A stretch of 64,000 nt of DNA from Streptomyces sp. PsTaAH-137 (GTDB taxonomy: Bacteria > Actinomycetota > Actinomycetes > Streptomycetales > Streptomycetaceae): NCBI RefSeq assembly GCF_003259365.1, contig NZ_QLLY01000012.1:129089-193088 (forward strand). Direction: 5' to 3'. Numbering within the stretch: position 1 is the stretch's first letter; the number at the start of each line of letters is the position of its first letter. Positions 36,509 to 45,779 of this stretch are shown here, piece after piece. The notes beneath the pieces were generated by a model. It made no database searches, was not told the DNA's origin, and saw only the letters and a program-made list of their open reading frames with translations. Made by a program: the position numbers and the translations under genes.

Positions 36509-38179
36509 TCAGTGCGCGTGATCGCCCACGGTGAAGGCGACGGCCGTGTACTCCTTGCGGTCCTTCGAGGCGGGCGCACCGATGAGGGCCTTGCCGAGGA
36601 ACAACCGGCCGCCGGAGTAGCGGACTTCGGAGCCGCTGAGCCCGACGACCATGCCGCTCACGGCGTACGTGGCCGTGTCGCCGGTCGGGGTGTGCAGCAG
36701 CGTCGTCTGTTTCATCGACCGGGGATCGACGGAGACGACGCGCACGCCCTTGTCGAACGAGCCGTCCGCGTAGGCGAGGACGTTCCCGCCGTCCATCCGG
36801 AGCGGGAAGAGCCGGTAGGCGCCGCCGTCGGCCCGGTCGCCGGTGAGCCGCCCGGTGGTGAGGCTGTAGGAGACGATCTCGTTGGTCGTGCCGGTGGGGC
36901 CGCCGTCGTGCGGGCGGGTGGCCAGATAGACCCGCCCGTTGCCGACGACGATCTTCCGGCAGCCGTCGGTCCTGCCGACGTCGCAGCCGAGGTCGTAGGT
37001 GTCGTCGTCGAGCGAGAGGGTGGTGAGGGGCTTGCCGGTGGCGCTCATCGGGATGATGCCGGTGACGGTGCGAGCGGCGTCCTCGCCGGTGCCGACGCCG
37101 ACGACGACCGGGTCGGTGGACAGGACCCGGGCGCTGCCGACACCGTCGGCGAGCTGGTACGTCCACCTGGGGCGCCCGGTGCCCGGGTCCAGGAGCTGGA
37201 CCTCGTACTGCTCCGTGCCGTCGACGGCGCACTTGCGGACGGTGGCGAGCTGGGCGCCGCCCGCGTAGCCGACGTCCTGGCAGGTGCCGCTCTGCGGCTG
37301 CCACAGGATTCTGCCGGTCTTGATGTCGAGGGCGGCGCCGCCGCGCAGGCCGCCGCCGAGCGCGAGGGTGTCGCCGGAGAGGACGGGCTCGTCGAACGGG
37401 ACGGCCGCGGCGCCCGTGCCGACGCTCCTCGTCCACATCTTCTTGCCGGTGTTCACGTCGAACAGGGTGATCTGCGTGCAGGGCCGGCGCCGGCCGTCCG
37501 CGGTCCGCGGGCCGTTCTCGCTGACGACGGCGGCCAGCGCGTCCTTGGTGACGTCGTCGGTGGCGCCGCAGGTCTGGCCGGGCAGCCGCAGCGTCCAGGT
37601 CTCTTTGCCGGTCGCGGGATCGTGGCCGGTGATCTCGCCGACGCCCGCCTTGGCGTACGTACGGTCGGTCAGCCAGGAACCCACGACGCTGTCCACGCGG
37701 TCCTCGGCGACCCGCGGCGCGGGCAGCGCGAAGGCGAGCCGGGCCGCGGGGTCGGCGGGCACCTTCTCCTCGCCCGGGGCTCCGAAGCCGGATCCGGGAC
37801 TTCCGTCGCCACTCCGCCTGCCGCCGGCGCTACCGCTGACCGGGCTGCCGCCGCCGCCGTCGTCGGAGGTGGCGTACAGGACGCCCAGGCCGATGATCAG
37901 GGCGATGGCCGCGACGGCGGCGACGACGATCCACACGACCGAGGCGCCCCGCCGCACGGCGGGGGTGCCCGGCGGTGCGGTGGGCGGCGGTGCGGTGGGC
38001 GGCTGCGGATATCCGTACGGGTACGGGTACGGGTGCGCGGAGCCGTGGCCCTGCGGGGGTGTCCGCGGCGGGGGCGGCGGGCCGAAGGCGGCGGGTGCCT
38101 GCGGCTGCTTCCGGAACGGGTCGTCCTGTGGGGCGGAGGTGCTGCTGCCGGAGGGCCGCGGGTCGGGCGGCTGAGTCAT
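36509..38179 (-). CDS. Membrane-anchored PQQ-like beta-propeller protein
   Basis: The 556-aa product has a Pro-rich cytoplasmic N terminus with HPYPYPYGYPQP, one transmembrane helix (VVWIVVAAVAAIALIIGLGVLY, about residues 82-103) and an extracellular eight-blade-like propeller with repeated pattern D-x2-T-G-x2-W (DPATGKETWTL, DVNTGKKMWT, DIKTGRILWQ, DPGTGRPRWTY). There is no kinase domain. Propellers of this kind bind ligands or scaffold proteins; the role is unknown. The ATG follows AGGGGAGGG. Confidence 0.82.
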   Translation of the reverse strand: MTQPPDPRPSGSSTSAPQDDPFRKQPQAPAAFGPPPPPRTPPQGHGSAHPYPYPYGYPQPPTAPPPTAPPGTPAVRRGASVVWIVVAAVAAIALIIGLGVLYATSDDGGGGSPVSGSAGGRRSGDGSPGSGFGAPGEEKVPADPAARLAFALPAPRVAEDRVDSVVGSWLTDRTYAKAGVGEITGHDPATGKETWTLRLPGQTCGATDDVTKDALAAVVSENGPRTADGRRRPCTQITLFDVNTGKKMWTRSVGTGAAAVPFDEPVLSGDTLALGGGLRGGAALDIKTGRILWQPQSGTCQDVGYAGGAQLATVRKCAVDGTEQYEVQLLDPGTGRPRWTYQLADGVGSARVLSTDPVVVGVGTGEDAARTVTGIIPMSATGKPLTTLSLDDDTYDLGCDVGRTDGCRKIVVGNGRVYLATRPHDGGPTGTTNEIVSYSLTTGRLTGDRADGGAYRLFPLRMDGGNVLAYADGSFDKGVRVVSVDPRSMKQTTLLHTPTGDTATYAVSGMVVGLSGSEVRYSGGRLFLGKALIGAPASKDRKEYTAVAFTVGDHAH

Positions 38180-38264
38180 CGGCCCTCCCCTTTCTTCACT
38201 GGCGGCCCCCCGGTGGGGCGGGAGTCCGGAGGCCTCTTTCTACCACCCGGCCGACGGCCCCCGG

Positions 38265-40067
38265 TCAGGCGTCCTCGGCCAGCTCCAGCCAGCGCATCTC
38301 CAGCTCCTCACGCTCGGCGACGAGTTCGCGCAGGTCCGCGTCGAGCTTGGCGACCTTGCCGAAGTCCGTCGCGTTGTCCGCGATCTGGGTGTGCAGCTTG
38401 GCCTCCTTCTCGGAGATCTTGTCCATCTGCCGCTCGATCTTCTGGAGCTCCTTCTTCGCGGCGCGGGTGTCGGCCGCGGAGGGGCCGGACTTGGCGGCGG
38501 GTGCGGCGGCCGGGGCCGGGGTGGCGGCCTCGATCATCCGCTGCCTGCGCTCCAGGTACTCCTCGATGCCGCGCGGCAGCATCCGCAGCGTGCCGTCGCC
38601 GAGCAGCGCGAAGGTGTTGTCGGTGGTGCGCTCGATGAAGAACCGGTCGTGGGAGATCACGACCATGGAGCCCGGCCAGCCGTCGAGCAGGTCCTCCAGC
38701 TGGGTCAGGGTCTCGATGTCCAGGTCGTTCGTCGGCTCGTCGAGGAAGAGGACGTTCGGCTCGTCCATGAGCAGCCGCAGCAGTTGCAGGCGGCGCCGCT
38801 CGCCACCGGACAGGTCGCCGACGGGCGTCCACTGCTTCTCCTTGGAGAACCCGAACTGCTCACACAGCTGGCCCGCGGTCATCTCGCGGCCCTTGCCCAG
38901 GTCGACGCGGTCACGGATCTGCTGCACGGCCTCCAGCACCCGCAGCGTGCCCGGGAGTTCGGTGACGTCCTGCGAGAGGTAGGCGAGGCGGACCGTCTTG
39001 CCGACGACGACCTTCCCGGCGGCGGGCTGGACGTCGCCGTGGCTGGTGGCCGCGTCGGCGAGGGCGCGCAGCAGGGAGGTCTTGCCCGCGCCGTTCACCC
39101 CGACCAGGCCGATGCGGTCGCCGGGGCCGAGCTGCCAGGTCAGGTGCTTGAGCAGCACCTTCGGGCCGGCCTGGACGGTCACGTCCTCCAGGTCGAAGAC
39201 GGTCTTGCCGAGCCGGGCGTTGGCGAACTTCATCAGCTCGCTCTTGTCGCGGGGCTCCGGCACGTCGGCGATCAGCTCGTTGGCCGCCTCGATGCGGTAG
39301 CGGGGCTTGGAGGTGCGGGCCGGGGCGCCGCGGCGCAGCCAGGCCAGCTCCTTGCGCATCAGGTTCTGCCGCTTGGCCTCCTCGGTCGCGGCGATCCGCT
39401 CGCGCTCGGCGCGGGCGAACACGTAGTCCGAGTAGCCGCCCTCGTACTCGTAGACGTCGCCCTTCTGCACGTCCCACATACGGGTGCAGACCTGGTCCAG
39501 GAACCAGCGGTCGTGGGTGACGCAGACGAGCGCGGAGCGGCGGGCCTGGAGGTGGCGGGCGAGCCAGGAGATGCCCTCGACGTCCAGGTGGTTCGTGGGC
39601 TCGTCGAGCACGATCAGGTCCTGCTCGGCGATGAGCAGCTTGGCCAGCGCGATGCGGCGGCGCTCGCCGCCGGAGAGCGGGCCGATGACGGTGTCGAGCC
39701 CCTGCGGGAAGCCGGGCAGGTCCAGCCCGCCGAACAGGCCCGTCAGCACGTCCCGGATCTTGGCGTTGCCCGCCCACTCGTGGTCGGCGAGGTCGCCGAT
39801 CACTTCGTGGCGGACGGTCGCCTCGGGGTCGAGGGAGTCGTGCTGGGTGAGTACGCCGAGGGTCAGGCCGCCGCTGTGCGTGACCCTGCCGGTGTCGGCC
39901 TCCTCCAGCTTGGCCAGCATGCGGATGAGGGTGGTCTTGCCGTCGCCGTTGCGGCCCACGACGCCGATCCGGTCGCCCTCCTGCACGCCGAGGGAGACGC
40001 CGTCGAGGAGGGCACGGGTGCCGTACACCTTGGTGACTGCCTCGACATTGACCAGATTGACTGCCAT
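38265..40067 (-). CDS. ABC-F family ATPase
   Basis: The 600-aa soluble protein has two ABC cassettes and no membrane segment. Walker A is GRNGDGKTT and GVNGAGKTS. Both signatures are LSGGERRR, and Walker B regions end in VLDEPTNHLDVEG and FLDEPTNDLDIET. A charged linker separates the cassettes and a coiled coil forms the C terminus (KELQKIERQMDKISEKEAKLH). ABC-F proteins act on the ribosome (translation factors or antibiotic protection). The ATG at 40067 follows AGGAG. Confidence 0.93.
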   Translation of the reverse strand: MAVNLVNVEAVTKVYGTRALLDGVSLGVQEGDRIGVVGRNGDGKTTLIRMLAKLEEADTGRVTHSGGLTLGVLTQHDSLDPEATVRHEVIGDLADHEWAGNAKIRDVLTGLFGGLDLPGFPQGLDTVIGPLSGGERRRIALAKLLIAEQDLIVLDEPTNHLDVEGISWLARHLQARRSALVCVTHDRWFLDQVCTRMWDVQKGDVYEYEGGYSDYVFARAERERIAATEEAKRQNLMRKELAWLRRGAPARTSKPRYRIEAANELIADVPEPRDKSELMKFANARLGKTVFDLEDVTVQAGPKVLLKHLTWQLGPGDRIGLVGVNGAGKTSLLRALADAATSHGDVQPAAGKVVVGKTVRLAYLSQDVTELPGTLRVLEAVQQIRDRVDLGKGREMTAGQLCEQFGFSKEKQWTPVGDLSGGERRRLQLLRLLMDEPNVLFLDEPTNDLDIETLTQLEDLLDGWPGSMVVISHDRFFIERTTDNTFALLGDGTLRMLPRGIEEYLERRQRMIEAATPAPAAAPAAKSGPSAADTRAAKKELQKIERQMDKISEKEAKLHTQIADNATDFGKVAKLDADLRELVAEREELEMRWLELAEDA

Positions 40068-40189
40068 TTCGCTCCTGCCGCGCGGGTTTCGCCGGGCCCT
40101 GGCGGGGTGGGCCCGGCTGTCCAGCGTAGTCGGGGCCACGTCGCCCCCGTCCCGCCACCGGCCGCGCGCGGCTCCGGCGGGGGCTGAGC

Positions 40190-40286
40190 GCGCAGTTCCC
40201 CGCGCCCCTGAGATGCGCACTTCGTGCGCCATCTCATCAGGGGAAGGCGCGCGAAGCGCAGCCTTCAGGGGCGCGGGGAACTGCGC
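40190..40286. repeat. Dispersed-repeat cluster 3 (inverted pair with hairpin), in gap 40068-40559
   Basis: A forward core at 40190-40209 abuts the hairpin module (40210-40235), and a reverse core lies at 40267-40286. The two cores are inverted and could form a long stem. The rest of the gap is unremarkable apart from the weak small reading frame listed separately. Confidence 0.88.
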
Positions 40287-40510
40287 GAGAAGCGGCCACC
40301 GGGCCGCGGACGAACGACACGACGGTGGCGGAGGAGGGGGGTCACCTCTCGGGGGCGGGTCAGGCGGCCGGGGCCGCCGGACAGGCCGGGCGGCGGCAGC
40401 GGGTGACCGCGGGCGGCCAGCGCCGCGTTCAGTCCGAACAGGGCGACGGCCCCGAGCGGCACGGCGGCCCGGCGCAACCGGCGACGGCGACGACCTCTTG
40501 GTCTCTGCAT
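40265..40510 (-). CDS. Possible small basic membrane protein (weak)
   Basis: An 81-codon frame starts with MQRPRGRRRRRLRR followed by a hydrophobic stretch (AAVPLGAVALFGLNAALAA). That looks like a positively charged N terminus plus a helix and is not expected from the repeat. The C terminus, however, reads through the repeat core (RFSRSSPRP), and no good ribosome site is visible. It is either a real small gene whose end was replaced by a repeat insertion, or chance. Confidence 0.28.
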   Translation of the reverse strand: MQRPRGRRRRRLRRAAVPLGAVALFGLNAALAARGHPLPPPGLSGGPGRLTRPREVTPLLRHRRVVRPRPGGRFSRSSPRP

Positions 40511-40559
40511 GAGACACAGCGTCCCGCGCCGGGCCCGGACCCCGACAGCGTGCGCGTAC

Positions 40560-41459
40560 TCAGTTACCGCTGAGTACCGTCGCCCCGGCCGCGGGCGAGC
40601 CGGCCACCCGCACAGCCCGGCACGTCCCGGACGCGGCGAGCCGTTCGGCGACGGCGCGGGCCGCCGCCTCGTCGGCCGCGAGGAAAGCCGTCGTCGGGCC
40701 CGACCCGGACACCAGCGCGGCCACGGCCCCGGCGGCCGTCCCCGCGTCGAGGGTCTCCTTCAGCGAGGGGAAGAGGGAGAGCGCGGCGGGCTGAAGGTCA
40801 TTCGTGACGGTGGCGGCGAGCCGCTCCACGTCACCGGTGCGCAACGCGTCGAGCAGCGCGGACGAGGCGACCGGCTCCGGCGCCTCGGGGCTGAGCCGGT
40901 CGAACTCCCGGTACACGGCCGGGGTGGAGAGCCCCCCGTCGGCGACGGCGAACACCCACCAGAACTCCCCGCCCACCTCCAGCGGCTGCAACTTCTCGCC
41001 GCGCCCGGTGCCGAGCGCGGCCCCGCCGACCAGGCTGAACGGCACGTCGCTGCCCAGCTCGGCGCAGATGTCGAGGAGTTCGGCGCGGGACGCCCCGGTC
41101 CCCCACAGCGCGTCGCACGCCACGAGCGCCCCCGCCGCGTCGGCGGAACCGCCCGCCATGCCGCCCGCGACCGGGATGTCCTTGGCGATGTGGATACGGA
41201 CCTTCGGATCGCCGAGCCCGTGCCGCCCGGCCAGCGCGATCGCGGCGCGGGCGGCGAGGTTCGTCCGGTCCAGGGGCACCTGATCGCTGCCCGGACCCGT
41301 ACAGGTCAGGGACAGCTCGTCGGCCGGCTCGACGGTCACCTCGTCGTGGAGGCCGACGGCGAGAAAGACGTTGGCCAGGTCGTGGAAGCCGTCCGGGCGG
41401 GCGCCGCCGACGGCGAGCTGGACGTTGACCTTGGCGGGGACGCGTACGGTCACACTCAC
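40560..41459 (-). CDS. ispE: 4-diphosphocytidyl-2-C-methylerythritol kinase
   Basis: The MEP-pathway GHMP kinase is 299 aa, with [15 protein letters not shown] at the N terminus, [19 protein letters not shown] as the ATP loop and [12 protein letters not shown] at the C terminus. Its GTG start overlaps the rsmA stop by four bases (GTGA), so it is coupled to rsmA, a pairing common in actinobacteria. Confidence 0.95.
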   Translation of the reverse strand: MSVTVRVPAKVNVQLAVGGARPDGFHDLANVFLAVGLHDEVTVEPADELSLTCTGPGSDQVPLDRTNLAARAAIALAGRHGLGDPKVRIHIAKDIPVAGGMAGGSADAAGALVACDALWGTGASRAELLDICAELGSDVPFSLVGGAALGTGRGEKLQPLEVGGEFWWVFAVADGGLSTPAVYREFDRLSPEAPEPVASSALLDALRTGDVERLAATVTNDLQPAALSLFPSLKETLDAGTAAGAVAALVSGSGPTTAFLAADEAAARAVAERLAASGTCRAVRVAGSPAAGATVLSGN

Positions 41460-42322
41460 TGCTGCTTGGCCTCCGCGATCCGGGCGAACTCCTCCACCGT
41501 CAGTGCCTCGCCGCGCGCCTGCGGGGAGACCCCGGCCGCGACCAGCGCCTCCTCGGCGGCCTGCGCCGATCCCGCCCAGGTCGCGAGCGCGGCGCGCAGT
41601 GTCTTGCGGCGCTGGGCGAACGCGGCGTCGACGACGGCGAACACCTCCGCCTTCGTGGCCGTGGTGGCGACCGGCTCGGCGCGGCGCACGAGCGAGACGA
41701 GGCCGGAGTCGACGTTCGGCGCGGGCCAGAAGACGTTGCGGCCGATGCTGCCGGCGCGCTTGACGTCGGCGTACCAGTTGGCCTTGACCGAGGGGACGCC
41801 GTAGACCTTGTTGCCGGGGCGGGCCGCGAGGCGGTCGGCGACCTCGGCCTGCACCATGACGAGGGTGCGCTCGATGCTCGGGAACGTGTCGAGCATGTGC
41901 AGCAGCACCGGCACCGCGACGTTGTACGGCAGGTTCGCGACCAGGGCCGTCGGGGGCGGGCCGGGGAGTTCGGTGACCTGCATGGCGTCCATGTTGACCA
42001 GGTCGAAGGCGTCCTTCTTGGCCGGGAGGCGGGCCGCGATGGTCGCCGGGAGCGCCGCCGCCAGGGTGTCGTCGATCTCGACCGCCGTGACGTGGCGGGC
42101 CTCGTCGAGCAGGGCGAGGGTGAGCGAGCCGAGGCCCGGTCCGACCTCTACGACGTTGTCGTCCCCGGTGACCTCCGCGGTGCGGACGATGCGGCGGACC
42201 GTGTTCGCGTCGATCACGAAGTTCTGGCCGCGCTGTTTGGTGGGCCGGACGTTGAGTGCCGCCGCCAGTTCGCGAATGTCGGCTGCGCCGAGCAGGGGGC
42301 CTTGGGGGTCTGTGGTGCTCAC
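41456..42322 (-). CDS. rsmA: 16S rRNA (adenine1518-N6/adenine1519-N6)-dimethyltransferase
   Basis: KsgA dimethylates two adjacent adenines in the 16S 3' end. The 288-aa product has [30 protein letters not shown] (SAM motif I) and the catalytic [11 protein letters not shown]. The GTG at 42322 is preceded by AAGGTGAG-like sequence. It follows rpfB in the same direction across repeat cluster 4. Confidence 0.96.
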   Translation of the reverse strand: MSTTDPQGPLLGAADIRELAAALNVRPTKQRGQNFVIDANTVRRIVRTAEVTGDDNVVEVGPGLGSLTLALLDEARHVTAVEIDDTLAAALPATIAARLPAKKDAFDLVNMDAMQVTELPGPPPTALVANLPYNVAVPVLLHMLDTFPSIERTLVMVQAEVADRLAARPGNKVYGVPSVKANWYADVKRAGSIGRNVFWPAPNVDSGLVSLVRRAEPVATTATKAEVFAVVDAAFAQRRKTLRAALATWAGSAQAAEEALVAAGVSPQARGEALTVEEFARIAEAKQQ

Positions 42323-42391
42323 CTTCTAAGGGTAGCCGGGGCCCTGTCCCCGAAGATCTGTCACCCGTCTGCAGCCCGGTGGGGGCTGGTC

Positions 42392-42657
42392 GCGCAGTTC
42401 CCCGCGCCCCTGGGTCGTTCTCCGTCCGCGCGCCGGTGGCCGCTTCTCGCGCAGTTCCCCGCGCCCCTGAGGCAGGCGCTTCGCGCCGCCTCCCCCTCGG
42501 AGGCTGCGCTTCGCGCGCCTCCCGACGGGGCGGCGGCGGTGCGCCTCTCTGATGAGATGGCGCACGAAGTGCGCATCTCAGGGGCGCGGGGAACTGCGCG
42601 ACCAGCCACGACGGTGGCGCGCGTGGAAACTGGTTTCAGGGGCGCGGGGAACTGCGC
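42392..42657. repeat. Dispersed-repeat cluster 4, fills gap 42323-42685
   Basis: There are forward cores at 42392 and 42449, reverse cores at 42580 and 42638, and the hairpin module at 42554-42579 directly against a reverse core. It lies at the 3' side of rpfB. No gene is supported here. Confidence 0.88.
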
Positions 42658-42685
42658 GAGAAGCGGCCACCGGGCGGTCGAAGGT

Positions 42686-44041
42686 CTACCCGTGCAATCT
42701 GGGCCCACAGTGCGGCCAGGGACTGGCCCCGCGGCGGACGTACAGCTTCTTCGCGCGGTAGGTCTGTTCGGCGGCCGGGGCGTCCTGCGGGCGGCCGGAG
42801 CCGCCGAGGCTCTGCCAGGTCTGGGTGTCGAACTGGTACAGGCCGCCGTAGGTACCGGTCGAATCGAGCGCGCCGGGCCGCCCGCCCGACTCGCAGGCGG
42901 CGAGCCCGGACCAGTTCAGGGAATCGGCCCCGGCCACGGACGACGGCAACGGCTTGGTGCCCACCTTGACCACCCGGGACCGCGGCTCCCGCACCACCTC
43001 GGACCTGGTGCGCCGAGGCTTCTGCCTGACCCCGTTGACGGTGCGCAGCTCGTACGTCACCCGCTTCACCCCGGCCTCCCCCGCGTCCTCGACGACCTCG
43101 GTGCCGAGGAACAGCGACGGATCCCGGGTCCGCTCGACGGCGAACGGGATCGACTCCTCGCGGGTCTCCTTGGTGCCGGTCACCCGCATCACGGTGACCG
43201 TCATCCCGTCGCGCGGGAAGCTGGACGCCGGTACGGAGGTGGTGTCCTGGCCGCGCAGCGTGATCCCGGCCTCGCTGACGGCCTCGCCCACGGTGGCCGC
43301 GTTGGTGCGGATGGTGCGCCGCTTGCCGTCGGCCATGACGGTGACGCCGCGCTCGGTGCGTACGGCGAGATCGAGCCCGTGCCGCCCGATGCTCTGGGAG
43401 CGGGAGGTCGAGACGTACGCGCCCTCGGCCCGCACCCCGAGCTGCCGCAGCGCCCCGTCGACGGTGTGGGCGGTCGTCCACACCTTGCGGCGCTGCCCGT
43501 CGAGGGTCAGCTGCACGGGGCGGCCGTAGTGCACGGTGACCTGGTCGCCGCTGGCCAGGGCGGTGCCCTCGGCGGGGGCGACGAGGTCGTGGGCGCCGAC
43601 CGCGACGCCCTCGTCGGCGAGGAGTTCGGTGACGTCGTCGGCGAAGGTGTGCAGGGTGCGTTCCTTGCCGTCGACGGTCAGCTCGATGGCCTTGTCGTTG
43701 GCGACGAACGCCGAGGTGCCGCCCGCGAGGAACGCGACGACGAGGGCCTGCGGCAGCAGCCTGCGCAGCCCGTCGGGCCGCGGGTCGCTCTTCTTGCGGC
43801 GGGCGGCGCGGCGCGCGGCGGCCCGCCCGCCGTCCCGTCCGCCGTCCCGCGCGGACTGGCGCGGCACCAGCGGCTCGTCGGTGGCGGCGCCGACCGGAGC
43901 GGCCGGCGGCGCCGCGTCCTCGTAAGCGGGCCGGTACGTGTCGGCGTACCCCGGCTCGTAGGACTCGTAGGGCTCGTAGGACGGATACGACTCGGGCTCG
44001 TACGACGGCTGATACGTCGTCTCGTACGGCGATGTGCTCAC
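42686..44041 (-). CDS. rpfB: Resuscitation-promoting factor RpfB
   Basis: The 451-aa muralytic protein acts in spore germination and resuscitation. A Tyr/Pro/Glu-rich cytoplasmic tail is followed by a membrane anchor (LLPQALVVAFLAGGTSAFVA) and three DUF348 domains (IELTVDGKERTLHTF, VQLTLDGQRRKVWTT, VTVMADGKRRTIRTN). A G5 domain (IPFAVERTRDPSLFLGTEVVEDAGEAGVKRVTYELR) and a C-terminal transglycosylase-like Rpf domain with LNWSGLAACESGG complete it. The GTG at 44041 (VSTSPYE) follows GGAG; longer in-frame starts cross the promoter. Confidence 0.93.
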   Translation of the reverse strand: MSTSPYETTYQPSYEPESYPSYEPYESYEPGYADTYRPAYEDAAPPAAPVGAATDEPLVPRQSARDGGRDGGRAAARRAARRKKSDPRPDGLRRLLPQALVVAFLAGGTSAFVANDKAIELTVDGKERTLHTFADDVTELLADEGVAVGAHDLVAPAEGTALASGDQVTVHYGRPVQLTLDGQRRKVWTTAHTVDGALRQLGVRAEGAYVSTSRSQSIGRHGLDLAVRTERGVTVMADGKRRTIRTNAATVGEAVSEAGITLRGQDTTSVPASSFPRDGMTVTVMRVTGTKETREESIPFAVERTRDPSLFLGTEVVEDAGEAGVKRVTYELRTVNGVRQKPRRTRSEVVREPRSRVVKVGTKPLPSSVAGADSLNWSGLAACESGGRPGALDSTGTYGGLYQFDTQTWQSLGGSGRPQDAPAAEQTYRAKKLYVRRGASPWPHCGPRLHG

Positions 44042-44099
44042 GACGAGGCTCCAGGCGCTCCAAGGGTCCGGCCCCGGTGAGGGCGGATCGGGCCAGCAG

Positions 44100-44128
44100 A
44101 ACCTAGCGGAGCAACCGTCACTCTCCAA
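44100..44128 (-). promoter_or_regulatory. rpfB promoter
   Basis: TTGGAG (44128-44123), a 17-bp spacer and TAGGTT (44105-44100) lie on the minus strand about 59 bases upstream of the GTG. The leader is too short for a riboswitch. Confidence 0.55.
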
Positions 44129-44190
44129 AGCAGCGCGACTACGCAGTGTCGCGATTCTGCCCGAAGGTGAGCGGGTCCGATCGTTATGGG

Positions 44191-45072
44191 TCAGTAACCG
44201 AAGGCGCGGGCCGTATTGGCGGAGACCGACGTCGCGAGGGCTTCCTCGGTGAGGCCCTTGACCTCGGCCATGGCCCGCAGCGTGACCGGAATGAGATAAG
44301 GGGCGTTAGGCCGACCGCGGTACGGCGCCGGGGTCAGGAACGGCGCGTCGGTCTCCACGAGGACCAGTTCGGCCGGGACGACGGCGAGCGCGTCGCGCAG
44401 CGGCTGCGCGTTCTTGAACGTCATGTTGCCCGCGAACGACATGAAGTAGCCGTTCTCCGCGCAGACTTGGGCCATGTCGGCGTCGCCGGAGTAGCAGTGG
44501 AAGACGGTGCGCTCGGGGGCGCCCTCCTCCTTCAGGACGCGCAGCACATCCTCGTGGGCCTCGCGATCGTGGATGACCAGGGCCTTGCCGTGGCGCTTGG
44601 CGATCTCGATGTGGGCGCGGAAGGACCTCTCCTGGGCGGCCTTGCCCTCCGGTCCCGTACGGAAGTAGTCGAGGCCGGTCTCGCCGACGCCCTTGACCTG
44701 CGGGAGCGCGGCGAGCCTGTCGATCTCGGCGAGCGCCTCGTCGAGTCCAGCGTCGCCGAGCGGGGTGCGGGCGCCCTGGCGGGACCAGCCGTCGGGGTCG
44801 CCGTGGACGATGCGGGGCGCCTCGTTGGGGTGCAGGGCGACGGTGGCGTGCACGGCCGCGTGCTCCTCGGCCACGGAGGCGGCCCAGCGGGATCCGGCGA
44901 GGTCGCAGCCGACCTGCACCACGGTCGTCACCCCCACCGAGGCCGCCTTGGCGAGGGCCTCCTCCACGGTGCCCGCCTGCATGTCCAGGTGGGTGTGGGA
45001 GTCGGCGACCTCGACCGTGAGCGGTGCGGGCAGCGGTGGCGGGGTGACGTCCTTGGCACGATCGGGGCTCAT
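44191..45072 (-). CDS. tatD: TatD family metal-dependent hydrolase (DNase)
   Basis: The 293-aa product has the metal-binding TIM-barrel motifs ADSHTHLD, ALHPNEA, GETGLDYFR, HDREAHED, FHCYSG and ETDAPFLTP. TatD proteins are 3'-5' DNases implicated in DNA repair and quality control. The usual neighbours tatD, rsmA and rpfB are all here on the same strand. Confidence 0.94.
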   Translation of the reverse strand: MSPDRAKDVTPPPLPAPLTVEVADSHTHLDMQAGTVEEALAKAASVGVTTVVQVGCDLAGSRWAASVAEEHAAVHATVALHPNEAPRIVHGDPDGWSRQGARTPLGDAGLDEALAEIDRLAALPQVKGVGETGLDYFRTGPEGKAAQERSFRAHIEIAKRHGKALVIHDREAHEDVLRVLKEEGAPERTVFHCYSGDADMAQVCAENGYFMSFAGNMTFKNAQPLRDALAVVPAELVLVETDAPFLTPAPYRGRPNAPYLIPVTLRAMAEVKGLTEEALATSVSANTARAFGY

Positions 45073-45096
45073 GACCCCGATCCTACGAAGCCCCGG

Positions 45097-45582
45097 CTAG
45101 GAAGCCTTCGGGCCGTCCTTGCGGTGGTGGCTGAAGGGGTGCAGGAGGTCGGACAGATGCCAGTGGTGGTGGGCGCCGGGCTCGGGCTCGGCGGCCGGCT
45201 CGGGGACTTCGACGGGCCCGGCGGGCGGTGCGCCGTGCCGGCGCTGCATCACGTCGTGCACGGAACTGACGCGGCCGGACCGCATGATCCGTACGACGTG
45301 ACCGCCGCAGTTCAGGCAGGTGGGGCTGCTCAGGGGCGACGGCACCCGCTCGCCGTTCGCCACGTACATCACGAACTCCGCACCCTCGCCGTCGATGTGG
45401 TGCTCGATCTCGTACGACTGCTCCCAGCCGTGTCCGCACCGCATGCAGGCGAACGCGTACGCCTCGTGAACGACGGATATCGCCGCGCCACGGTTCGTCA
45501 CCGGGTGCGCGGGTGTACTGGTGGCCGTTGAACCGGTGGCCGTGGTACCGGTGGCCGTCTTGGAGGCCGCGAACTCGCTCAT
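45097..45582 (-). CDS. Zinc-ribbon protein of unknown function
   Basis: The 161-aa product has an N-terminal Thr/Ala-rich segment, then FACMRCGHGWEQSYEIEHHIDG and SPTCLNCGGHVVRIM, which give a CxxC...CxxC zinc ribbon. The C terminus is His-rich (GAHHHWHLSDLLHPFSHHRKDG). The ATG at 45582 follows GAGGAG. I do not recognise a function; metal or nucleic-acid binding is likely. Confidence 0.75.
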   Translation of the reverse strand: MSEFAASKTATGTTATGSTATSTPAHPVTNRGAAISVVHEAYAFACMRCGHGWEQSYEIEHHIDGEGAEFVMYVANGERVPSPLSSPTCLNCGGHVVRIMRSGRVSSVHDVMQRRHGAPPAGPVEVPEPAAEPEPGAHHHWHLSDLLHPFSHHRKDGPKAS

Positions 45583-45593
45583 GCCAGCTCCTC

Positions 45594-45608
45594 TTGTCCG
45601 CTGGACAA
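45594..45608. promoter_or_regulatory. Palindrome upstream of zinc-ribbon gene
   Basis: TTGTCC-GCT-GGACAA lies 12-26 bases before the start codon, next to the ribosome site. It could be an operator or a translation-control hairpin. Confidence 0.35.
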
Positions 45609-45779
45609 GCGCTGCCCGGAGGCAGCGTGGGGACGGGTGCGTCCCTTCAACCAGTGGACGCCTCCGCCGGGCCGAGCGCAAAAGACCTGTCGACTGTTGG
45701 AGCCGATTTGGCATTTCCCTGCCGTACGGGGCCTGCAACCCGGTCTTCGCTTTGCTTTCCAGGCTAGTCCTTTACGCCC

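Noticed and set aside
44042-44190. Cyclic-di-AMP riboswitch upstream of rpfB
   Set aside because: The probable promoter leaves a leader of about 50 bases, too short, and no ydaO-type core is visible.
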